A stretch of DNA of 64,000 bases, taken from the NCBI GenBank assembly GCA_020852655.1, contig JADZAI010000009.1, forward strand, positions 1-64,000, read 5' to 3'. The translations under genes were made by a program, and so were the position numbers. Numbering within the stretch: the first letter of the stretch is position 1; each line of letters opens with the position of its first letter. Of this stretch, positions 33,603 to 41,174 are shown piece by piece. Source of the DNA: Alphaproteobacteria bacterium (lineage in GTDB: Bacteria; Pseudomonadota; Alphaproteobacteria; Micropepsales; Micropepsaceae). The notes below the pieces were generated by a model. It ran no database searches. It was given only the letters and a program-made list of their open reading frames with translations, and had not been told where the DNA came from.

Positions 33603-33903
33603 TGAGTGCGTGAACCCGCGTATCGCCGCCAGCCTGACAGGGCATGAGGTCACGTCGACACGGCGCGCAGGATGGGCAGGCAAAAAGAACGGCGAGCTTC
33701 TGAGGTTGGCAGCGACCCGCTTCGATGTGTTCGTCACGGCTGATCGCGGCATCGCCTTTCAGCAGAATCTGGCGGTGCTACCCCTGTCCATCATGGTCTT
33801 GAGGCCGCGCGGGAACCGGCTCCCGCCTCTTTTGGCTCTGGTACCGAACATCCTGGCGCGTCTCGAGCAACCGCTTGAGCCGCTTATGTTCGTTTGGCCG
33901 TAG
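33586..33903 (+). CDS. DUF5615 PIN-like toxin, 105 aa
   Basis: A GTG start gives MRLLLDECVNPRIAASLTGH, the standard DUF5615 opening with the catalytic-type LLDE. The later strand DVFVTADRGIAFQQNL carries the second acidic site. The family is a reduced PIN-like nuclease fold paired with DUF433 antitoxins. The GTG lies in the antitoxin's last codons; a more upstream start in the frame would replace this motif-adjacent position without any family support. Confidence 0.86.
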   Translation: MRLLLDECVNPRIAASLTGHEVTSTRRAGWAGKKNGELLRLAATRFDVFVTADRGIAFQQNLAVLPLSIMVLRPRGNRLPPLLALVPNILARLEQPLEPLMFVWP

Positions 33904-33907
33904 CCGG

Positions 33908-35452
33908 CTAAACCTTCGGCACGCCGGGGTCGGCGTGTTCCTGGAGTTCGGCGTCGGTGCTGCGCAGGCGGGGGGTGAGCAGGACGTAGATGGCCATGGC
34001 GATCATCAGCGCCGCGCCGAGCCAGAACGGGGCGTGCGGGTCCCATTCATAGAGCTTGTTGCCGATCAGCGGCGCGAAGATGAAACCCGAGGCGCCGGCG
34101 CCGCCCGTCAGGCCGGCGGCGGCGCCCTGCTGATCGGCCCCCACCGCCAGCGACACGGCGGCGGCGTAACCCGGGCGAATGAGGCCGAAGCCGAGGCCCG
34201 ACAGCAGCAGGGCGAAGATGATGAGGCCGTAGGTCTCGCCGATGATGAAGGTGAGATAGGAGACGAAGGCCGTCGCGATCCCCCACAGCACGAGCTGGCC
34301 GGCGCTGAGGCCGAAGCGCTGGACGACGACGAACTGCGCGAACAGGGCCGCCATGGACGAGGTCATGAGGCCGACGCCGGCGAGCTGAACCGCCATCGCC
34401 TCGTCGGCCTTCACGACATCCATGAAGAAAAAGGCGATCACCTGGATCGGGATGGAGCCGGCCGTGCCCATCAGCACGCCGAAGACGATGAACGGCAAAA
34501 TGCGCGGATCGCGCCAGGACAGATGCAGCGGATCGGGCCCGGCCTCGGCCGCCGCGCCGCGCCGCCGCCGGGCGATCCACGCAAGCCCGGTGAGGACGAT
34601 GCCGACCGCACCGATCGTGCCGTAGGTCAGCGGGCGGGCCCCGAAGAGCACCATCAGGCCGATCAGTCCGGCGGTGACCATGAGCAGCAGCCCCGGATCG
34701 CGCCAGGCGGTGCCGTCGCGGCCGCTGCGTTCGCGCTCCTTCAGGATCGGCGCGGTGCGTTCGGGCAGGAAACGCCAGATGACGAAGGCCGAGATGCCGC
34801 CCAATGCGGCGACGAAATAGAACGGCGCGACGGTGCCAAGCACGGCGAGCGCGGCGATGACGCCGGGCCCGGCGGTCGTGCCGAGGCCGAAGGCGGCGTT
34901 CAGATTCGCCAGCGCATTGGTGCGTTCCGCGGGCGCCGTGCGGTCGGCGATATAGCCCTGCGCCGCCGGGAAGCCGGCCGAGCCGAAGATGCCGTAGATC
35001 GAGCGCGAGGCGACCATCATCGGGTAGACGACGGCGATGGAGAGCCAGCCGGCAAGGCCGAGATCGATGGAGACGGCGAAGAATCCCGTCGAGACGGCGA
35101 AGGCGGCGAGGCCCAGCACGATCATCGGACGGCGGCCCCAGCGGTCGCTGCGGGCGCCCCAATAGGCCGAGGAGAACACCCAGATCGTCGCGGAGACGGC
35201 GAAGATCGCGCCGGTCTGGAACTCGGAGAGGCCGAGCTGGCGCGAGATCGGCGGCAGGACGGCGAACATGCCGGCCTGGCCGATGCCGAGGCACATCAGG
35301 CTGAGAAAGAGGATCTGGAAGGCGCGGCGGCGCTGCGCCGGCGTGGTGGGGGCATCGTTCGGGCGGCCTGCGCCGACCGGCGTCAGCGCGCGGCGAAGCC
35401 AGGAGCGCCGAGGCCCCGGTGCCGGTTCGGGCGATTTCGTGATGTCGTCCAT
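33908..35452 (-). CDS. Major facilitator superfamily transporter, 514 aa
   Basis: About twelve hydrophobic segments follow a basic 50-residue cytoplasmic N-terminus. The MFS loop motif appears as GARSDRWGRRPMIVLG (G-x-x-x-D-R-x-G-R-R) between helices 2 and 3, and GPGVIAAL-like sequence marks helix 5. This pattern suits a drug:proton antiporter or sugar/organic-acid carrier. It is monocistronic by position, converging on the DUF5615 gene. The substrate cannot be predicted. Confidence 0.88.
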   Translation of the reverse strand: MDDITKSPEPAPGPRRSWLRRALTPVGAGRPNDAPTTPAQRRRAFQILFLSLMCLGIGQAGMFAVLPPISRQLGLSEFQTGAIFAVSATIWVFSSAYWGARSDRWGRRPMIVLGLAAFAVSTGFFAVSIDLGLAGWLSIAVVYPMMVASRSIYGIFGSAGFPAAQGYIADRTAPAERTNALANLNAAFGLGTTAGPGVIAALAVLGTVAPFYFVAALGGISAFVIWRFLPERTAPILKERERSGRDGTAWRDPGLLLMVTAGLIGLMVLFGARPLTYGTIGAVGIVLTGLAWIARRRRGAAAEAGPDPLHLSWRDPRILPFIVFGVLMGTAGSIPIQVIAFFFMDVVKADEAMAVQLAGVGLMTSSMAALFAQFVVVQRFGLSAGQLVLWGIATAFVSYLTFIIGETYGLIIFALLLSGLGFGLIRPGYAAAVSLAVGADQQGAAAGLTGGAGASGFIFAPLIGNKLYEWDPHAPFWLGAALMIAMAIYVLLTPRLRSTDAELQEHADPGVPKV

Positions 35453-35565
35453 AGGCCGTCGGTCTTGGCGCTCTCCCGGCGCGGCGGCGGGGATATCAGC
35501 GCCCCGGCGCCGCGCAAAGCCGCTTCTGGCGTGCCGGTGTCACGAAGCGCGACGTATCTGTCACC

Positions 35566-36498
35566 CTAGCGGTTTTTCGGCCACGGCGAATCCTCGACGA
35601 GGCGCCCCTCGGCGTCGCGCTTCTCGGGGCCGTTGACGCGGGCGCGGCCGTCGCCGAAGGGCGCATCGCGGGTGCGGAGCGCCTGGCCGAGGCCATCCTC
35701 GACCGCCGAGCGGAAGAAGGCCTTGGCCGCGGCGGCGTTGTGGCCGCGCATGTCGTTTTCGCAGGCGAGGCGCTGGAGCGTCCGGGCGCCCATGAGTTCA
35801 AGGCCGAGATTGATCGCCCGCTTGTTGACGGTCAGCACGTCGGGGTCGATCAGCGCCATGCGGTCGGCGAGACCTTCGACCTCGGCTTCAAGGTCTTCGG
35901 GCGGCACGGCCTTCATGACGAGGCCGAGCTGCTGCGCCTCGGCGCCGGTCACCGTGTCGCCGGTCAGCATCAGCCGCTTCGACCATTGGGGGCCGACATT
36001 GTAGAGCCACATATTGTTGGGCAGCGCCCCCATGCCGCGCGCCGCCGGGAAGCCGATCTTCGCATCCTCCGCCGCGACCAGCATGTCGCACAGCAGGGCG
36101 ATGTCGGTGCCGCCCGCGAGGCAATGGCCGTGGATCTGGCAGATCGACGGCTTGTGCATGTCGAACAGCGCCATGCGGTAGCGCTGGGCGCGCTCAAGCT
36201 GCCAGGTGTCGTCGTCCGGCGTCGATCCGCCGCGATAGCGGTTGGCCTTGCGGTCCTCGATGCGCGACACAGGCACATCGCGGTCGGCGCCGGCGAGGTC
36301 GTAGCCGGCGGAGAAGGACCGCCCCGCTCCGCGCACGATGACGCAGTGGACATCACGGTCGTTGTCGGCTTCCCACAGCGCCTCGTTGAGCTCGGCCATC
36401 ATCTTCAGCGTGATGGCGTTCAGCTTGTCGGGCCGGTTGAGCGTGATGCGGGCGCGGCCGCGCTCCTTCTCGTAGACGATGCTCTCGAAGCCGGTCAT
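35566..36498 (-). CDS. Enoyl-CoA hydratase/isomerase family protein, 310 aa
   Basis: Crotonase-fold enzyme. The first oxyanion-hole strand is FSAGYDLAGAD, the second HGHCLAGGTDIALLCDMLVA, followed by IGFPAARGMGALP and GLVMKAVP. The catalytic glutamates usual in hydratases are not at their standard places (GTDIAL region), so it could act on an unusual CoA ester or as an isomerase. A GGGAG ribosome binding site precedes the ATG chosen. It lies on its own about 2.3 kb from the CoA-transferase operon. Confidence 0.87.
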   Translation of the reverse strand: MTGFESIVYEKERGRARITLNRPDKLNAITLKMMAELNEALWEADNDRDVHCVIVRGAGRSFSAGYDLAGADRDVPVSRIEDRKANRYRGGSTPDDDTWQLERAQRYRMALFDMHKPSICQIHGHCLAGGTDIALLCDMLVAAEDAKIGFPAARGMGALPNNMWLYNVGPQWSKRLMLTGDTVTGAEAQQLGLVMKAVPPEDLEAEVEGLADRMALIDPDVLTVNKRAINLGLELMGARTLQRLACENDMRGHNAAAAKAFFRSAVEDGLGQALRTRDAPFGDGRARVNGPEKRDAEGRLVEDSPWPKNR

Positions 36499-36658
36499 GG
36501 GCGTCTCCCTCGTGTTCTTCCGCAGCATCGTGCGCGGAAAAGCGGCGGGAGGAAACCGGGCGCGCCGCCTGCTGCGGCTCGGCCTTCGGCGTCGCTGACG
36601 ATGCCAATATCACGCATTGTCCGGCGGGCGGTCGCCGGATGGGCCGGAAATGCGGCTG

Positions 36659-37633
36659 TTAAAGGTCGTCCAAAATCTCTTTGCGAGCCGCCACGTATTC
36701 TTCGGCGGTCATGAGGCCTTCGTCCGCAAGCCGCTTGGCGCGGCGAAGCCGATCCTCGATCGAATCCGTCCCCGATGCTGGGCCGGACCTGGCGGGACTC
36801 GCCGTCCCGAGCATCTCCCGCGCGGCAGCGACGCCCATCGCGATGCCGATCCCCGTCGAGACACCTTCGCCCGCAGCGTTTCCTGCACCGGTCTTGGACG
36901 CGGCATCGCGCAGCGCATCGGCGGCCGCGACGCCGCGATAGGCTTCAATGTCCTGAATTCTTATTCCAGCGGCTCGTTCGATCATTTGCTGGACGCTGGG
37001 CGGCGGCGTGATGGCGCCGATATTCACCTCGATGAGGTCGACACCAAACTGCGCCAGTTGTGGTCTCAGGGCCTGCGCAAGTTGCGCCGAGAGCTCGGAA
37101 TAGCGCCCTGGCAGGTCTACGATCGACGTGAACCCCTTGGCGATCAGATCGGTCAGTCGCCCGACCAGGATGCCGCGAAGATAATTGACGATGTCGTCGG
37201 TATACTGGCGTCCGAGCGTCCCGATCAGGGTCTGCAAAAAGAGGCGCGCGTTCACGATCCGGATCGACATCATGCCGAAGCCTCGTATCGGCACGATGCC
37301 GAACACCTTGTCGGCAAAGTTGATCGGCGTCTTGGTGCCCCAGCCCACATCGTTGAAGATGCGGGTGGACACGAAATAGACGTGGCTCTTGAACGGGCTG
37401 GTCTCGAAGCCCTTGCCCAGGAATTGTCCCAACAGCGGCATATTGCCGGTGGTCAGCGTGTGCCGTCCGGGCGCAAATTCGTCCAACGCCTGGCCATCGC
37501 GAAAGAAGATAGCGGTCTGCCCTTCCTGCACAACGATCTGCGTACCGGTCCTGTAGTCGCCCATACCCTCCTCGGGTACGCGCGCAACCATCGCTGCACT
37601 GCTGGGATCGTTGAAGCTGATGACCTCGAGCAT
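36659..37633 (-). CDS. SPFH/band-7 domain protein with C-terminal SHOCT-like segment, 324 aa
   Basis: The N-terminal 250 residues match the YdjI-like SPFH group (DYRTGTQIVVQEGQTAIFF split here, DEFAPGRHTLTT, ARLFLQTLIGTLG). The C-terminal 35 residues (IEDRLRRAKRLADEGLMTAEEYVAARK) look like a SHOCT oligomerisation helix pair. No membrane helix is present, so it probably oligomerises on a membrane partner. It is the last of three genes spaced by 13-14 bases, after a membrane protein and a zinc-ribbon TM2 protein. Confidence 0.88.
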   Translation of the reverse strand: MLEVISFNDPSSAAMVARVPEEGMGDYRTGTQIVVQEGQTAIFFRDGQALDEFAPGRHTLTTGNMPLLGQFLGKGFETSPFKSHVYFVSTRIFNDVGWGTKTPINFADKVFGIVPIRGFGMMSIRIVNARLFLQTLIGTLGRQYTDDIVNYLRGILVGRLTDLIAKGFTSIVDLPGRYSELSAQLAQALRPQLAQFGVDLIEVNIGAITPPPSVQQMIERAAGIRIQDIEAYRGVAAADALRDAASKTGAGNAAGEGVSTGIGIAMGVAAAREMLGTASPARSGPASGTDSIEDRLRRAKRLADEGLMTAEEYVAARKEILDDL

Positions 37634-37646
37634 GGCCGTCCGTACG

Positions 37647-38381
37647 TCAGAGGCGCTGCGCAGCGCGGGTCAGTTGCGCCGCCAAGTCCGATAGCGCCGC
37701 GCCAGCATTGCCTGAAAGCAGACTGCGTTTGAACCCGCTTTCGAGGTCTTCGATCTGATCGGCCAACTCGCGCGAATCGTATCCGCGAAGACCAAGCTTG
37801 GAATTGATCGAATTTCTCAACGTGCGCATGCCGAGTTCGACATTCTGTAATTCGCTGCTGCCGCGCTGTTCGACAGGAAGGCTGGACACAAGGTCCTCAA
37901 TACCACCCAGCGCCTTGTCGAGGCGGCGTTGGCCGCGCCGGGCTTCGGCTTGGGCATCGCGACCATCCTGTTCGACGAAACGGGTTGTCGTCTCAGACAT
38001 CATGGCCATGAAGAGCGGGACACCCAGCACGATGACCTGAATGCCGGCAAATATGTAGTCATTGACGCCGCCTTGGCGCTGATAGCCGAAGCCGAAATAC
38101 GAGATCGTGATCGCAAGAGAAACGATGTAGGCGAGGAGAAAGAGCCGGTACGTACCGATTTGCGCTACGCCCGACGCGCCGCCCCGGCGAGCCGTCGCGA
38201 TAAAGCTGCGCGACATGAGCATGAACAGAACCGCCTCCCCCAGGAGGAGCTGACCGACGATCACGTAGAACGACAGCGTCCGGTCCGGTTCCTTTACAAA
38301 CAGCAAGGCTGCGCCGAGCGTGACCGCCGCGAGCACGGCGAACGCAAGGATGGTACCCACTATCGTTCGGAAGACATTCAT
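37647..38381 (-). CDS. Membrane protein with C-terminal helical domain, 244 aa
   Basis: Four hydrophobic segments lie between residues 5 and 130. The remaining 110 residues are polar and helical, beginning TTTRFVEQDGRDAQAEARRGQRRL and likely forming a cytoplasmic coiled coil. I do not recognise a family. The start MNVFRTIV gives a clean first helix; the open frame upstream overlaps the TM2 gene and was rejected. Its position between the zinc-ribbon protein and the SPFH protein suggests that all three form one membrane complex. Confidence 0.75.
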   Translation of the reverse strand: MNVFRTIVGTILAFAVLAAVTLGAALLFVKEPDRTLSFYVIVGQLLLGEAVLFMLMSRSFIATARRGGASGVAQIGTYRLFLLAYIVSLAITISYFGFGYQRQGGVNDYIFAGIQVIVLGVPLFMAMMSETTTRFVEQDGRDAQAEARRGQRRLDKALGGIEDLVSSLPVEQRGSSELQNVELGMRTLRNSINSKLGLRGYDSRELADQIEDLESGFKRSLLSGNAGAALSDLAAQLTRAAQRL

Positions 38382-38395
38382 GGACGGCGCGCCCG

Positions 38396-38824
38396 CTATG
38401 TCAGCCTGCGCCCCCAGCGGTCGGGATAGGAGCCGATCAGGATCAGGATAAATTCGACAAAAGCCCATATTCCGGAAATCAGCGGCCCGATGAAGAAGAG
38501 CGGCCAGCCGAAGATCGTCAGCAGAAGCTGAGCAATGCCCTTGCCGGTGTAGCCCAGGTAGAAATTGTGGATACCCAATCCGCCGAGGAAGAATGCAAGA
38601 AGCGCAGCGGCCGCCGTCGACTTGGGCGGACCAAGCTGGATCGTACCGGCGGCCTGCACATAGACCGGCTGCTGGTACATCGGCTGCATAGCCGCTTGCT
38701 GTTGCTGATACATAGGCTGCGGAGAAGGCGCTGCCGCCGGTTCAGGCGCGAGCATAGTGCCGCAATAGGCGCATTTCGCGCGCCCGCGATCGTTCGGCGC
38801 ACCGCAGTTCGCGCAATTCGACAT
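38396..38824 (-). CDS. Zinc-ribbon and TM2 domain membrane protein, 142 aa
   Basis: The N-terminus has a double-cysteine zinc ribbon (Cys4/Cys7 in CANC and Cys18/Cys21 in CAYC). A Gln/Pro/Met-rich linker follows (about residues 35-60). The C-terminal TM2 domain has two membrane helices around the motif FLGGLGIHNFYLGYTGKGIAQ. TM2 proteins with zinc ribbons often accompany SPFH proteins. It is the first gene of a three-gene operon. Confidence 0.9.
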   Translation of the reverse strand: MSNCANCGAPNDRGRAKCAYCGTMLAPEPAAAPSPQPMYQQQQAAMQPMYQQPVYVQAAGTIQLGPPKSTAAAALLAFFLGGLGIHNFYLGYTGKGIAQLLLTIFGWPLFFIGPLISGIWAFVEFILILIGSYPDRWGRRLT

Positions 38825-38918
38825 TCAATCAATCCCCCTCATGAACGAGGATGGTATCAGACACACGCTGCGTCAAGCATTGCCCGCTTCTGCTACCTGG
38901 ATCGCTCGAGGCCGTCCG

Positions 38919-41147
38919 CTACATCTCGCGTTTCAGGCGGATCTTGGAGGTGGCGGCGCGGCCTTCGGCGTCGATCACGGTGACGCGCGTGAAACCTTCG
39001 CCCTTCGGGCTCCATTCGATCTGGCCGTAGACCGGCGCGGCCGGGAGGGGTGTGCCGTCGACCACCCAGCGCAGGGGCCGCGCGCCGCCGTCGGCGCGGA
39101 GGATGAGGGCGGGGTCCTTGTCGTTCAGCTCTACGACCGCGCCGTCCGGCGGGAAGGCGATGACCGGCGGCGGCGCCTTGCGGGCAAGGCCCGCCACCAT
39201 GCGATAGGGCGAGAAGCGCTGGAGGGCAGGCGGCAGGGCCTCGGCATTGCTGACGCGGATGGCGTCGGGCGGCGGGAGCTTGCCGCCGCGCTCGGGCGGC
39301 AGGAGCTGGAAGATGCGGAGCAGGATGGGCGCCGCGGCGTTGCGGCCGAGCTCGCCGGGACGGGTCGAGCCGTCGGCGCGGCCGGTCCAGACGCCGACCG
39401 TGTAGGAGGCCGACCAGCCGAGCGACCAGGCGTCGCGGAAGCCATAGGAGGTGCCGGTCTTGAAGGCGACCTCGCGCCCGCGCTCGAGGCCGCGGCCCAT
39501 CGCCCAGCCGTCGGGCAGCGGCGAGCCGCGCAGGATGTCGTAGAGATACCAAGCGGCGACCGGGCCGAAGATGCGATGCGCCTCGCCCGGCTGCTGATCC
39601 CGGTAGCGGAGCGCCGGCCGCGCGACGCCGTCATTGGCGATGGCGGCGTAGAGCGTCGTCATGTCCTCCAGCGTGATGCCGACGCCGCCGAGCGCCATCG
39701 GCAGCGACGGACCGGCAAATTTCGTCGCCCAGGAAAGCCGCGCGCCGCCCTGCTGGAGTGTGGCCGAGAGGCGCACCGGGCCGATGCGGTCGAGCACCGA
39801 AACGGCGGGTACGTTCAGCGACATGTGCAGCGCGTCGCGGACGCTGACCGTGCCCTGGAAGCCGCGGTCGAAATTGCGCGGGGCGTAGGAGCCGAACGTG
39901 ACCGGCTTGTCGTCGATCAGCGTTTCGGGATGCAGCAGCATGTCGTCGAAGGCGATGCCGTAGATGAACGGCTTCAGCGCCGAGCCGGGCGAGCGGGCCG
40001 AGCGCGCGAGGTCGATCTGGCCGTTGTCGCCCCAGAAATCGGACGAGCCGGCATAGGCGATCGTCTTCATCGTGGCGTTCTCGATGACGACGACCGCCAT
40101 GTCGCCGCCGTCGCCGAAGGACCGGCGCTCGCCGCTGAGCACGCCTTCGACGGCGGCCTGGATGCGCGGGTCGATGGTGGTGACGATCTCGCGCGCATCC
40201 GGCCGTTCGCGGCGCGCTTCCTGGGCCAGATGCGGGGCGCGGAAGGGCATGGCGATTCGCGCCGCCGGCACGGAATCCTGCATCGCCTCCTGCGCTTCGC
40301 GTTCGCCGATGACGCCCTTCTCGGCGAGGATGCGGAGCACCTTGTCGCGCTGCGCCCGGGCGCGCGCAGGCGAGCGGTCGGGCCGGTTGCGTTCGGGCGA
40401 CTGGGGCAGCGCGACGAGCAGCGCCGCCTCCGCCAAAGTGAGCCGCTTCGGCTCCTTGCCGAAATAGGCAAGGCTCGCGGCGCGGACGCCTTCGATATTG
40501 CCGCCGAAGGGCGCGAGGGTGAGGTAGAGGTCGAGGATTTCTTCCTTCGTCAGGCGCGCTTCGAGCTGGAGCGCGCGCGTCATCTGGAAGGCCTTGCCGC
40601 CGAGGTCGCGCGAGATCGGCTCCAGCAGGCGCGCGACCTGCATGGTCAGCGTCGAGGCGCCGGAGACGACACCCATATTGGTGATGAACTGCCACGCGGC
40701 ACGGCCGACGGCGGTGACGTCGACGCCGCTGTGGTCGTTGAAGCGGCGGTCCTCATAGGCGAGGAGCAGTCTCAGGTAGCGCGCATCGACATCCTCGACC
40801 CGCACCGGAAGGCGCCATTTGTCGTCGGCGGTGAGGAAGCCGCGCAGCATCGTGCCGTCGGCGGCGAGCACGACGGTGGAGCTTTCGCGGCCGCGCGACA
40901 GGTCGGGCGGGAAGAGGAAGTTGGCGGCGACGAGGAGCGCGGCGGTGGCGGCAAGGCCGATGCCGAAGCGCTTGAGGCGCCTGAATCTGTTGCTCCCCCC
41001 GCTTGCGGGGGGAGACAGGCGCGCAGCGCCAGAGGGGGGCATGTCAGGCGGGGAGCACGTACCCCCCTCTGGCGACCTGCGGTCGCCGTCTCCCCCCGCA
41101 AGCGGGGGGAGCAAGTTGTCAGGGGATCCAGACGCCTGCGCCATCAC
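38919..41147 (-). CDS. pbpC: Penicillin-binding protein 1C
   Basis: A 742-residue bifunctional peptidoglycan synthase. The glycosyltransferase domain has Glu132 in LLAYEDRRFNDH and GASTLTMQ at 163-170. The transpeptidase has SxxK at Ser389-Lys392 (SPGSALKPF), SxN at Ser443 (MSLNVP) and KTGTS at 563-567. A PBP1C-specific C-terminal domain follows. The segment 12-53 is low-complexity Pro/Gly/Ser and is encoded by an inverted-repeat element inserted before the membrane helix (about 60-80). The gene follows the alpha-2-macroglobulin gene by 27 bases, the usual yfhM-pbpC pairing. Confidence 0.93.
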   Translation of the reverse strand: MMAQASGSPDNLLPPLAGGDGDRRSPEGGTCSPPDMPPSGAARLSPPASGGSNRFRRLKRFGIGLAATAALLVAANFLFPPDLSRGRESSTVVLAADGTMLRGFLTADDKWRLPVRVEDVDARYLRLLLAYEDRRFNDHSGVDVTAVGRAAWQFITNMGVVSGASTLTMQVARLLEPISRDLGGKAFQMTRALQLEARLTKEEILDLYLTLAPFGGNIEGVRAASLAYFGKEPKRLTLAEAALLVALPQSPERNRPDRSPARARAQRDKVLRILAEKGVIGEREAQEAMQDSVPAARIAMPFRAPHLAQEARRERPDAREIVTTIDPRIQAAVEGVLSGERRSFGDGGDMAVVVIENATMKTIAYAGSSDFWGDNGQIDLARSARSPGSALKPFIYGIAFDDMLLHPETLIDDKPVTFGSYAPRNFDRGFQGTVSVRDALHMSLNVPAVSVLDRIGPVRLSATLQQGGARLSWATKFAGPSLPMALGGVGITLEDMTTLYAAIANDGVARPALRYRDQQPGEAHRIFGPVAAWYLYDILRGSPLPDGWAMGRGLERGREVAFKTGTSYGFRDAWSLGWSASYTVGVWTGRADGSTRPGELGRNAAAPILLRIFQLLPPERGGKLPPPDAIRVSNAEALPPALQRFSPYRMVAGLARKAPPPVIAFPPDGAVVELNDKDPALILRADGGARPLRWVVDGTPLPAAPVYGQIEWSPKGEGFTRVTVIDAEGRAATSKIRLKREM
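40990..41114. repeat. 125-bp nested inverted-repeat element inside the pbpC coding region
   Basis: Two perfect 27-base arms, 40990-41016 and 41088-41114, each with a TTGCTCCCCCC...GGGGGGAGAC palindrome-like core. Between them is a second inverted pair (GCCAGAGGGGGGC and ACCCCCCTCTGGC). The element reads through pbpC without a stop and encodes residues 12-53. Similar CTCCCTCC and CTTCCCCC stems occur at 8.6, 14.9 and 16.4 kb. Confidence 0.9.
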
Positions 41148-41174
41148 TCAAATGCCGGCCAACCGATACGCCTC

